64,000 nt of DNA. It comes from Spongilla lacustris (Eukaryota; Porifera; Demospongiae; Spongillida; Spongillidae). The translations under genes and the position numbers were made by a program. The stretch lies in the NCBI GenBank assembly GCA_949361645.1, contig OX442418.1:7691376-7755375 (forward strand), written 5' to 3'. Shown here one piece after another: positions 1 to 9,043 of this stretch. The notes beneath the pieces are model-generated. The model saw nothing but the letters and a program-made list of their open reading frames with translations, did not search any database and was not told where the DNA came from. Position 1 is the stretch's first letter; each line of letters opens with the position of its first letter.

Positions 1-774
1 GGCCATGTAGTTGGGATATAACGTTAACACGAATTCAATTGCTCAAACGTAAAAAAAAAAATTCTCTCCAATTAACGGTTAACACGTGATCTGATCGTGG
101 CGCCCAAAATTTTATACGCGTTTGGAAAATCTCCGTCTAGATACCACAAGGGCAATGTACTGCTTGGAAACGAAGACAAAACGGCTTAAACGTGTAAGTG
201 TTCTTGTAAATAAAGATACCCCCCCTAACCCTAACCCTAACCCTAACCCTAACCCTAAAAATATACCCCATACGTTGGATCAACCGGGGATATTTTACAA
301 TGGTATAATGATAAACACTACTAGTAATGTGCATATATATAGCTGGCTATAAATAGGCTAGATCAAACGTTACATGTGTAGATATAAAAAAAATTGGGCT
401 CCACCTATGATTCGGGCATACATGCATGCGTGCGCGATCGATCGATCGATCAACTGTTCGAGAGATCGCGATCGTGTACATAAACGTAGGGTGGTCTCTT
501 TTTTTTAGTTTCTTCCTTTATATATCATACGCAAATCGTTATATGCTTGAATCAGGCATGGTCTGGCGGCATGGCTATGGATAAAAGTGTAGATCCTACG
601 TGCATATGTATGCGCTTTTTTTATGCCATCCCTTATAATTATTAGTATATATCAAAGTGAAAAAGAGGTACCGAGCAATAAGCAAGATTGTATGTGTCTT
701 TATTCAACCATCATACGTATAGCCAACTGTGTGTAGTGCTTTGTTTTGCAAAACATCAATACACTTGCAAGACT
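1..774. other. Left-edge non-coding stretch
   Basis: Apart from the telomere-like tract at 223-258 and a short GATC tandem (about 436-452), I see no supported gene here. The frame upstream of the ATG at 775 stays open for some codons, so an additional 5' exon of the following gene may lie around 730-774, but no acceptor is convincing. Confidence 0.4.
223..258 (+). repeat. Interstitial telomeric repeat, six CCCTAA units
   Basis: Six perfect contiguous CCCTAA units (TTAGGG on the minus strand) follow a C-run and are flanked by ordinary unique sequence on both sides. TTAGGG is the standard metazoan telomere unit. The tract is too short and too internal to be a chromosome end, so it is read as an interstitial telomeric sequence. 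Confidence 0.9.
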
Positions 775-3700
775 ATGTCCTCATCCTCTGAATACAGTTG
801 TGAAAAGCTTAAGTATGGAAATCACTCAGTGAAAATGATGAAGAGGTATATATTTCTCTTGGTGTAAAGTCATTAATGTACAATATACTATCAACATGAT
901 AATAGAAGTGTGGACAAGGAAAAGAGAGGGAAAGCCGGGGAGAATCAATTCAGAAGAGATCAACAATTGAATGCAGAACTGAGGTATGATAGATTAACAA
1001 TTTTTTTACATACATGTACAGTGTAATCTATTGTTTGCAATGTTATATTGCACAGAAGCCACTAAGCAAGAAAGTGGACTGCGGCAGTAATATAAATAAT
1101 AGTAAGGGATTATTGTTATTATTAATTAACCTAGCTACATTATTTATAAAAAAATTCCATGCATATGTTACGTGGGTCAACGGGCAACTTTAATATAGTA
1201 GCTTCACAACAAATGCACTTACAACATTGCCGTACTCCGTAGCTAAGCAACCCCGCAGCTGTTCCTAATGAATATTATTACGCGGTCATTTCCGTGCGCA
1301 GGCGCACAGTACTACATTGTTACAATACTCCCCTCCTAGTTTCTTGCATCCTTGCAAGATCTTAGTGTTCAACATAAATCCCATAGCAATCAGGGGGTCT
1401 TCGATTTCTCTGGGGACGTGCCATTTGTACGTTGTCTGCGTCAGGCTCATCATCTGCATCTACACAGCATCCAGATTCTGCATGCACTGCATAATCTTCA
1501 AAAGCAAGATTTTCTTTGGGTTTTGACGGTCGAGACGCCTCATCTGTTTGCTTTGGAACTGGGTTAGCTCTGCGGTTTTGTCCTTTTCCTTCTTTAGGTA
1601 GGCCGTAACATCGTTTCAATCTATTACGATGGACAACAACCGTTTTCATGGAGCCCACTAGCTGGATGCGGTAATTTAATGCACCATTTATACGGTCAAT
1701 CACAGTATAAGGTCCCCGCCAAAGAGAAGCCAGTTTTTTGGTCCTTCCCTGTTTTACTGCAGGTACAAACAGCCACACCTGATCACCTACTGTGAACTTC
1801 TCTCCACTTACACCCTTGTCATACTGCTTCTTGCTTCGATCATGAGCTGAAGCCAGTTGTTCCTTTACATCACTGAAGATCTTGCGGAGAGATTTGTTCA
1901 ATGTCTCCACATACTGAGGTACCGTCGGCTCTCCCCCCTCTCCGTATTCCTGAACATTCAATTGACCGACGGCAATGTCAATTGGTAGAAGTGGAGAGCG
2001 TCCAAAGTTGACTCGAAATGGAGAGTAACCACTAGACTCATGGAAAGCCGTCCTATACGCGAACAGTGCCTTTGACCCTTTGGTTTTCCGCTACCACTTT
2101 GGACAAAATGGCTTCCAAGGTCCTGTTGAAGCGTTCCACCTGTCCATTTCCTTGAGGATGGTATGCTGTGGTTCTCGTCTTGTTGATTCCCAACCGTTTG
2201 CACAGAGCAAATATTACCTGGCTGTTCAGGTTAGCACCTTGATCACTGTGCAGTGAACGAGGCACACCATACCTGCACACAACTTCATCCATCAGTACAG
2301 ATGCCAGAGTCTCTGAATCAGTCACTGCCAATGGAAAAGCTTCAACCCATTTACTGAACAGATCAGTAATAACTAAAATGTACTTGTTCCCTTTAGTGGA
2401 CAGAGGAAGAGGCCCCATTATGTCCCAACTTATCACATCAAATGGATAAGTACACTTGATCGATCCAAGAGGTGCCAGAGGATGAGGTTGAGGTGGATTA
2501 CGCTTTTGACATTGTTGACATTCTTGAACCCAATTCTGAATGTCCATCTCATATCCAGGCCAATAGAAGCGCTCCTTCACTTTCTCGGTTGTCCTCTGAA
2601 CACCCAAATGACCTGACTCATTGTGCAATTTCTCCAAAATGATCTTCACATGACCTTTAGGGACCACCAGCTGTGTACGCACTGCCTCTGAACATGATGC
2701 CCTAAACTTGCGGCACAGTAGCCCATCTTGAAGAAATGTCTTTTTCAACCCTGGCACTGTACTAGAAGGAAAAGCAGTCCCATTCTTCAAGGCTTCGATC
2801 ACTTTACCCAATGCAGAGTCTTCTTCTTGTGCCTTCAGAAATGTATGAAGTGTATCCTCTGAGATGAGCTCTTCAATGGCAGCCACTGTGTCATCCCTTG
2901 ATGGAATCCGCGACAAGGTGTCAGCATTTGTATGTAACCTTCCTGGCTTGTACTGGAATTCTAAGTTGAATTGCTGAAGGAAAAGCAGCCACCTTGTCAG
3001 GCGTCCTCCAACATCCTTAATCCCTTTGAGGCTTGTTAGAGGATTATGATCTGTGATCAACTTGCATGGAAAGCCATACACATAAGGATAAAATTCCTTC
3101 AATGAAGCAACCACAGCCAATGCCTCTCTCTCTGTAGTTGAGTAATTCCTCTCTGCCTTCTGTAACTTCCGGCTCCAATACGCAATAACACGTTCTGTAC
3201 CCACTTGAACCTGGCTAAGAACAGCCCCGATTGCAGCATCAGATGCATCCGTATGGAGTAGGAATGGTTGCTTAAAATCAGGATATGCCAAAATGGGTGG
3301 TGAGACTAATCTTGACTTCAACTCCTCAAAAGCATCCTGACTTGCTGAATTCCAAGAGAAAGACTTAGCGTTTTCTTTGCTCAGAAGTTTAAACAAGGGA
3401 GCAGCAATCTTTGAATAGTCCCTCACAAATCTTCTGTAGTAATTGCAGAGGCCCATAAACTGCTTGACTTCTTTTGCACTTGTTGGGACTGGATAGCTGA
3501 CAACAACCTCAGTTTTGGCTGGATCTGGACAGATACCTTCTGCTGACACTACATGTCCCAGGTACTTGACAGCCTTCTGTACAAAGTGGCATTTCTCAGA
3601 CCTAAGTTTCAACCCAGCATCTTGCAGCTTTAGAAAAACCCTTTCCAAACGATCCAAATGCTCCTGAAAAGTAGAACTGAAAACAATAATGTCGTCAATG

Positions 3701-6700
3701 TAGATGAGACATTGCTCCCCAGTAAGTCCAGCAAGAACACACTCCATAAGCCTTTGGAAAGTGGCGGGAGCATTTGTGAGTCCAAAAGGCATGACATTGA
3801 ACTCAAAGAGACCCTTTTCTGTGGAGAATGCAGTTTTCTCTTTGTCACCCTCCTCTATCTCTACTTGCCAGTAGCCAGAAGCAAGATCTAGTGTTGTGAA
3901 AAGTGCTGATCCTGCTAGCGACTCCAAAGTTACATCAATTCTTGGAAGCGGGTAAGCATCCTGATGTGTAGTAGCATTCAACTGTCGATAATCAATGCAG
4001 AACCGCCATGAGCCATTCTTCTTTTTCACCATCACTACAGGAGATGACCAAGGGCTACTGCTGGCTCGGATTACTCTTTTTGACAACATCTTTTCTACTT
4101 CTTCATTTACATTCCTCTTCAAACTTTCAGGTTGGCGGCGCATAGGCTGTCTGATTGGGCGTCCAGAAGTAGTGATACTGTGCTTCACTACACTAGTTCT
4201 TCCTAGTTCTCCATTCTCTGAGACAAACAAATCACCAAACCTATCTAGAAGATTTCTCAATTTTTGTTTCTCCTTTTCTGAAACCTCCAGACAATCCAAA
4301 TTCAGTTTCACTCCAGCAGATTTGTTGTCACCAGAAACTGATGCTGCTACATTACTGTTTTCCAGTAGAAGTAAATCATTTTGTGCCACAAACTCATCCA
4401 ACTGAACTCCTCCATACACCTTCACTGCACTAGGGCTCACGTTAATCACCTGCACCATGATGGAGCCACCAGATGACACATGACCTAAGGAGCGAGCCAC
4501 ACAAAGATGTTTTGGTAGTTTGACAGCAGGCTCTATCATCCCATCTAGTTCTGCTTGAGTACAGAACTCCTCCTTTAAAGTAGCAACAACCACACGTACG
4601 GAACGTCCCGGGATCTCTGTGTACTCCAAAGCATGTACTGTGATGCTACTCTTCTTGTTATTGGAGGTTTCTTCCTGAGTGGGGACCATAACCGACTCAT
4701 TTCCCAAGTGAAGAGTGTTAGTCCTCCATGACAGCCTTGTTGCTTCTAAGAAAGTCAACACCCAGTATGCACTCAAACGTTAAATCCTTAACAACTATAA
4801 ACGTATGAGCTGCTTGGAAAGTTCCCAGAGAGACGTCAATATTCACCTGACCCATCACTTTCAAAGGCAGGCCATTCGCACCAATTGCCGTTTTGGAAGT
4901 AGCTGTCAACGATTTCCTGCTCTTATCGTCCAATGCATCATTCCGAATCACAGATAAAGCTGCGCCTGAGTCCAGTAGTATTTGCAAACATCTTTGTCCC
5001 ACATTCCCACCAGCAAAAAGCAACGAATTCATAGTAGACGAATTACACCCAAAGATCAATGGCTGCTGTGTAGATTTGTGAACATTCATTGGTTCCCAGG
5101 CCTCCCGCCGTTCACCTTTCCGGTAGGCCCGTTGAAGTTTAAAGGACAGTACATTTTGATGTGTCCCTCCTCTCCGCATCGAAAACAGCACGTTCTTCCG
5201 CTTTTTCGCCAATGGTCGTTGCTTGCATAACGACGCCCCGCCTCTTGTTCCGTTACTCTCATCTCTGCCTTCGTCTTGGAACTACCAGCAGCAACTGAGG
5301 ATTGCACCACACTCTGCAACTGTGCCTCCATGTTTCCCAATCGCTCTGTCAATTCTTTCAGTGCTACTTTCAACCCTGTGTCGCAATCCTCCACGGAACT
5401 TACCTTAGCATGCAGCTCCATTGGTTTGGACTCAAACTCCAGTACAAGTTCAATTTCTCTAGCCGCCTCAATGGCCTTTTCGAACGTGTCCGGCTTACCT
5501 CGTAATAATAGCTGCGTGCTAATGGGAGTCTTTAGTCCCAACACGAACCGTTGCAAAAGAATGCCGGAAGTACTGCGCTCTTCAGGATACGCTTGTTTGA
5601 ACAATTTCTTCAACTGCATTGCGAATTCAGCGACTCTCTCCTTTTCAAGTTGTGAGCGTGCCATGAATAGCTTCCCGGCCTCTAGTGGCTCGCGACACAA
5701 TCTTAGCCTCTTCACCAGCTCTTCCTTTACGCATTTCACCGCCTTCTTCGTATCAGCTTCAAGCTCTATATAGCACTCAACTAGCTTGCCCCTCAGCAGC
5801 GTCGGCAAGATTAGTGCCTGTTTTTCCTGACTCCATTCTTTGGCAGCCGCAACCAACTCAAAACGAATCCATGATGATTCGAAATCCTCGCAAGCAATAT
5901 CCGGAAGTGGAATGTTCACTTTCTCAGCCATATCGTATGACTATCCCACTTCTGACACCAATTTGTTACGTGGGTCAACGGGCAACTTTAATATAGTAAC
6001 TTCACAACAAATGCACTTACAACATTGCCGTACTCCGTAGCTAAGCAACCCCGCAGCTGTTCCTAATGAATATTATTACGCGGGCATTTCCGTGCGCAGG
6101 CGCACAGTACTACATTGTTACACATATTGCAAACATCAATATAAGCAACTCACATTTGCAATTCCCATAGTCATATTATTTCTTTTTTTTTTTGTTATAA
6201 ACAGCAACCATCTCAAAATTGGAAAACACAAAATTGAGCTAGAGGTATAAAACTGTTTTGATGTTTGTTTAATTTATGAATTTATATATATGCATGTATA
6301 TATATGTGATATTTAGGTACATGCAGAAGGATTTTATCATGCAGGGTCTTGCAAAACTCAATGAAATTGAAACAACAATGCTGAGACAATTTATTGCCTT
6401 TTGGAGATTCATTTCATACAGTAGGGAATATAATTTCCAGATTCTGCAGAGGATGAAGGTTTGCACAAAACCACATGCACATCACATATTGAGTAGTATA
6501 ATGCTTCTATAACTGTATGTTTGTAACATTCAGCAGGTAATCTGAATGAGAACCACGTCGTATCTGTAAGTGTATTGCATGATGCACGTATTTACATGTA
6601 TTTTATCTGAACAGAAAAGTGGTATGAATCAATCTTTTTCTTGCATTAAGTAACTCTGGTCTCTAACTGGATGCTATGTTCTCCCAAGAAAAGGCTACTA

Positions 6701-7079
6701 TAAGGAGTTAACTAAAGCCAGCAGCAGCAGCAGCATGCAGCCAAAAAAAAAAAACATGTATGTCACCAGCTAGAGTGAAGCTCATTGAAGGTGCAATTCT
6801 ATATATTCTAATACAGGTTATATTATTGATCTTCCATGGCCATCTATAACAGACAGAAAAGTTAAGGAAAGGAACAGTGGCTGAATTGCTGCTGAAAAAA
6901 AAAATCAGAGATTCACTGAATCAAAAGTGTCGTTACATGTACAAGCTTAAAAAGCTGAACAAATAAAGTACATGTAAGTGAAATAAATCCTTTCATGCTG
7001 ATGCTCATTTTTCTTTCTGCTTCAGGAAGTGTCGGTTGCCGTTCAACAGGGATTGCTGCTTTCATATTGGGCACTATGA
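775..7079 (+). CDS. Small four-exon gene of unknown function, interrupted by a gypsy element in intron 2
   Basis: Exons by splice consensus and phase: 775-845 (ATG start, ends phase 2), 906-983 (ends phase 2), 6317-6458 (ends phase 0), 7026-7079 (TGA stop). Coding total is 345 nt, 114 aa. I do not recognise the product. Residues ~20-50 are rich in Lys/Arg/Glu; the third exon gives an amphipathic stretch (YMQKDFIMQGL... to ...FQILQRMK) that looks helical. Intron 1 is 60 bp. Intron 2 is 5.3 kb, of which 4957 bp is an antisense LTR element; without it the intron would be about 370 bp. The joins 845/906, 983/6317 and 6458/7026 keep frame, which is the main support. A further exon between 6459 and 7025, or a 5' exon before 775, cannot be excluded. 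Confidence 0.5.
1166..1324 (-). repeat. 3' LTR of gypsy element
   Basis: 159-bp direct copy of the LTR at 5964-6122, starting TGTTACGTGG and ending TTGTTACA on the plus strand. It is downstream of pol on the minus strand and therefore the 3' LTR. It differs from its partner at about 1199 (G versus A) and 1285 (T versus G). Confidence 0.95.
1325..1337 (-). other. Polypurine tract of gypsy element
   Basis: On the element's sense strand AGGAGGGGAGTAT abuts the TG of the 3' LTR. Position and purine content fit the plus-strand primer of an LTR retrotransposon. Confidence 0.8.
1362..2085 (-). pseudogene. Frameshifted integrase C-terminus of the gypsy element
   Basis: From about 2085 a second frame reads ALFAYRTAFHESSGYSPFR, the conserved end of a gypsy integrase core, then continues into the ORF 1961-1362. 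That ORF holds the C-terminal DNA-binding module with WRGPYTVIDR (GPY/F motif) and a basic tail. The previous frame stops at 2053, so a net one-base change, perhaps with loss of a few codons, separates the two parts. It could be a real lesion or an assembly error; the near-identical LTRs favour a recent event. Confidence 0.85.
2053..4776 (-). CDS. pol: Pol: reverse transcriptase, RNase H, integrase (core)
   Basis: About 900 aa. RT at roughly residues 200-400 carries MPFGLTNAPATFQ and the catalytic box YIDDIIVF. RNase H follows with LLHTDASDAAIGAVL and TEREALAVV. Integrase has an HHCC finger (H-x-ESGHLG ... C-QQC) and a complete D,D(35)E triad: WDIMGP, HSDQG and GQVERFN with 35 residues between the last Asp and Glu. 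Together these copy the RNA to DNA and insert it. The frame runs off into a stop at 2053, about 10 codons after the last conserved segment, while the rest of integrase continues in another frame. Confidence 0.93.
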   Translation of the reverse strand: MSAYWVLTFLEATRLSWRTNTLHLGNESVMVPTQEETSNNKKSSITVHALEYTEIPGRSVRVVVATLKEEFCTQAELDGMIEPAVKLPKHLCVARSLGHVSSGGSIMVQVINVSPSAVKVYGGVQLDEFVAQNDLLLLENSNVAASVSGDNKSAGVKLNLDCLEVSEKEKQKLRNLLDRFGDLFVSENGELGRTSVVKHSITTSGRPIRQPMRRQPESLKRNVNEEVEKMLSKRVIRASSSPWSSPVVMVKKKNGSWRFCIDYRQLNATTHQDAYPLPRIDVTLESLAGSALFTTLDLASGYWQVEIEEGDKEKTAFSTEKGLFEFNVMPFGLTNAPATFQRLMECVLAGLTGEQCLIYIDDIIVFSSTFQEHLDRLERVFLKLQDAGLKLRSEKCHFVQKAVKYLGHVVSAEGICPDPAKTEVVVSYPVPTSAKEVKQFMGLCNYYRRFVRDYSKIAAPLFKLLSKENAKSFSWNSASQDAFEELKSRLVSPPILAYPDFKQPFLLHTDASDAAIGAVLSQVQVGTERVIAYWSRKLQKAERNYSTTEREALAVVASLKEFYPYVYGFPCKLITDHNPLTSLKGIKDVGGRLTRWLLFLQQFNLEFQYKPGRLHTNADTLSRIPSRDDTVAAIEELISEDTLHTFLKAQEEDSALGKVIEALKNGTAFPSSTVPGLKKTFLQDGLLCRKFRASCSEAVRTQLVVPKGHVKIILEKLHNESGHLGVQRTTEKVKERFYWPGYEMDIQNWVQECQQCQKRNPPQPHPLAPLGSIKCTYPFDVISWDIMGPLPLSTKGNKYILVITDLFSKWVEAFPLAVTDSETLASVLMDEVVCRYGVPRSLHSDQGANLNSQVIFALCKRLGINKTRTTAYHPQGNGQVERFNRTLEAILSKVVAENQRVKGTVRV
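4718..5142 (-). CDS. pro: Aspartic protease segment of gag-pol
   Basis: The frame -1 to gag runs from the slippery site to a stop at 4718-4720. It contains ILLDSGAALSVI, the D-S/T-G active-site motif of retroviral-type aspartic protease, and ILGVDFL near the end, matching the usual ILG-x-D-F motif. It would cleave the polyprotein during particle maturation. It is not in frame with RT: after ...NKAVMED a stop occurs, while the continuation is open one base on (the two frames overlap 4718-4776). A one-base insertion in GGAGGACT around 4727-4732, or a +1 shift, explains this. Confidence 0.85.
5086..5931 (-). CDS. gag: Gag polyprotein with CCHC zinc knuckle
   Basis: 281 aa starting at the first ATG after the primer site. 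Residues ~1-180 are helical and charged like retrotransposon capsid proteins. Near the C-terminus is one CCHC knuckle, CFRCGEEGHIKMYC (C-x2-C-x4-H-x4-C), the nucleic-acid-binding motif of nucleocapsid. Gag forms the particle that packages element RNA. The ORF ends 17 codons after an in-frame slippery heptamer at 5143-5137; the protease frame is reached from there by a -1 shift. The reading frame is intact. Confidence 0.92.
   Translation of the reverse strand: MAEKVNIPLPDIACEDFESSWIRFELVAAAKEWSQEKQALILPTLLRGKLVECYIELEADTKKAVKCVKEELVKRLRLCREPLEAGKLFMARSQLEKERVAEFAMQLKKLFKQAYPEERSTSGILLQRFVLGLKTPISTQLLLRGKPDTFEKAIEAAREIELVLEFESKPMELHAKVSSVEDCDTGLKVALKELTERLGNMEAQLQSVVQSSVAAGSSKTKAEMRVTEQEAGRRYASNDHWRKSGRTCCFRCGEEGHIKMYCPLNFNGPTGKVNGGRPGNQ
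5137..5143 (-). promoter_or_regulatory. -1 ribosomal frameshift site TTTAAAC
   Basis: In the gag frame the heptamer reads T TTA AAC (codons Leu-Asn just after the zinc knuckle), a canonical X XXY YYZ site. Five nucleotides downstream CGGGCCT can pair with AGGCCTG (7 bp, one G-U) around a 21-nt loop. A -1 slip leads straight into the protease frame. This is seen directly; activity is inferred. Confidence 0.75.
5943..5960 (-). other. Primer-binding site, tRNA-Leu type
   Basis: The plus strand reads ATCCCACTTCTGACACCA, which matches the 3' acceptor end of a metazoan tRNA-Leu plus CCA. Its complement on the element's sense strand starts TGGTGTCAGAAG and is 3 nt from the 5' LTR, the expected position for priming minus-strand DNA. 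The tRNA identity comes from memory of tRNA-Leu 3' ends, not a search. Confidence 0.8.
5964..6122 (-). repeat. 5' LTR of gypsy element
   Basis: 159-bp copy paired with 1166-1324. It lies upstream of gag on the minus strand, so it should hold the element's promoter. At 159 bp it is short for a gypsy LTR. No TATA box is obvious by eye. Confidence 0.93.
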
Positions 7080-9043
7080 AACCGGACAGTTATGTAGATG
7101 AGTTTTTTGTTTGAATTGTTAAGCTGTCATGTGAGGTAGTTTAGGTCAGTTACCATTTGTGTATTTCCCTAAATTTACATGTAAAATACTTGTGCATTAA
7201 AACCCAATTTTATTAATGTGTGCCACAATTCAGTGACATTATGATTGGCATGCACTGTTCTATTAGCAAATGTCAATCTATATTCCTGCTGGCCTTGGGC
7301 ATTACAAATGCAGATCGAACACTCATATTGTATAATGCCACCCATTTCATGCGTGTGCTATTAAAAATGTGCTTCATTCAATCACATTAACTACATATTT
7401 ATAACATCTTGGCCAAGATCTTGTCATCATATCTTGGGATCATCTTGGACAAGATCTTGGGCAAGTTCTTGGCAAGATCTTGGCGAGAACTTGGCCGGCA
7501 TAATCTTGGCATCCTGGGCAAGTTATTGGCAAGTTCCTGGCAAGTTCTTGGCAAGTTCTTGGCAGGAATCTTGCCCAAGAATTCGTTGCTGGGAGCGTGT
7601 CATTTATTCATGAAAATGCAAATATCACAGCAAGAGAAAAATTATCGTTCTCGTCTTTTGGTATACATAGCCTTGTGCCCCCATCTTTTCTCTTTACGAA
7701 AACGCCAGACTTACCCTGAGTTCTTGCGGGAGCTGCCCGTACAACATCCACAACTGAAGATCATATTCCAATACACGCGCACATCATTTCATGACTTCCT
7801 TGTTTACTGACACATTAGACGACATGAGATCAACACATGCAGACATATTTTAGAAGAGGAATGTTAGAAGATGTGGAAACTATATTTGGTTTTTTAAAAA
7901 TAAGAGTGTTAATACAGTAACCTACGATAAAACGACTGCGATAATGAGTCATTAAAAGTTGTGTTAAGAGCCCGTACCGTATGTTCTTAATACGCAACCT
8001 AGTTTCCAACTCCGAACAACCGTGAAAGGAGTGATACATGCACATTATGAATAGTACTAAATGTATAGTAACGTGCACGTTCTGGCTCGCTTTACTCAGG
8101 ATAATTACACAATCTATTAAATTAATAGACAATGCCACATGCAGCCAATATAATTTGCCATGCAATAGAACGCATGGCAATGTAAGCATTAGTATAAGCA
8201 TTTCTCAAATAGAACCAAAGAGTCTGCAGATCTGAGCATCCAGATGATCCATTAGTAAATGATGGATGGGTGGTAGCATTGGGTTGGACATAGCAATTCC
8301 TCCTCACCTTTGATATAGAGGTCTTCGTCCTCTTGTGGCTAGCCGTGTGCATGGTTGCTGAATTGTATCACCTGGTTCTGAAAATCAGAACACTATAACT
8401 TATCATTGCAGTAGTGGTAGCTTTTATGCAGGAATAAATCATGCAACCATGCATGTGATCCCCGGCCCCCTGTTTGTTCTCTGCATTACATCCTTCCCTA
8501 ATTATTTTTAAAGGGTATCTCCAGTCCTGGATGGTTCAGTGGTGATGCATATAGGAATGGTTCTTTTAAAGGCTGATCTGAAGAAACTGCATTCCAGAGT
8601 GACAGAGCAAAGACTAAGGTAAACATTGTTCAAGGCCCAGAAGCAACATCATGCATGGTGTGCTAGCAGTCTGGGCAGAATAATAAGGTACACTAAATAG
8701 CTGTGATAGCCAGATTAGAGGGTATGCATACATGATCTGCTGGAATTGGAATGTGGTGGATTTAGTCTTGCTCGCATACAATAGCATTGTCAGGTGAGCT
8801 ATGCAAAACAAATTGGGGTGATATAAACTGTCTGTGGTATACTATTGAACTCTAAAACGAACACCATTCAGAAATTTGCAAGTAATTCAATAAACTAGAT
8901 TGCAATTACACACATACACGCAATCTCTATATTAGCCCCTAAACCATTTAAGCCGCCATGGATGTCATCAACATTTCATTAGAGGTTAAAATAGTTCAGG
9001 GAAGGAATTTAAGGAGTAACAGTGTCTTCATAAACAATAAAAT
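7080..9043. other. Intergenic with degenerate repeat
   Basis: No supported gene. It contains the CTTGGCAAG repeat (7407-7580). Open frames at 7830-8350 lack splice sites or recognisable motifs. The 3' end of the minus-strand caspase-like gene begins at 9044. Confidence 0.4.
7407..7580. repeat. Degenerate CTTGGCAAG(T/A)T tandem repeat
   Basis: About 15 imperfect copies of an 10-11 bp unit around CTTGGCAAGTT / CTTGGCAAGATCTTGG. Several units are self-complementary (CAAGATCTTG), so the array could fold. The plus frame stays open across it and gives a Leu/Gly/Lys-rich peptide that is a by-product of the repeat, not a gene. Confidence 0.8.

Larger units (their letters stand above)
1166..6122 (-). 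mobile_element. Ty3/gypsy-type LTR retrotransposon, nearly full length
   Basis: Two 159-bp direct LTRs (1166-1324 and 5964-6122) bracket gag and pol on the minus strand. LTRs begin TG and end CA. They differ at two positions that I can see, so the insertion looks recent. A 4-bp target duplication CATA sits outside each end (1162-1165 and 6123-6126). A tRNA-Leu-type primer site lies next to the 5' LTR and a polypurine tract next to the 3' LTR. The order PR-RT-RNaseH-IN is the Ty3/gypsy order. There is no env-like ORF and no chromodomain. Two frame breaks in pol (near 4725-4740 and 2085) suggest this copy is not autonomous, unless they are sequencing errors. Confidence 0.95.

Noticed and set aside
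1..260. Chromosome end
   Set aside because: The telomere tract has only six units and lies inside unique sequence on both sides.
5943..5960. tRNA gene
   Set aside because: Only the 18-nt acceptor end of a tRNA-Leu is present, at the exact primer position of the LTR element; no cloverleaf exists.
7409..7810. 133-codon plus-strand frame
   Set aside because: Its first half is translated CTTGGCAAG repeat and the rest has no motif or splice context.
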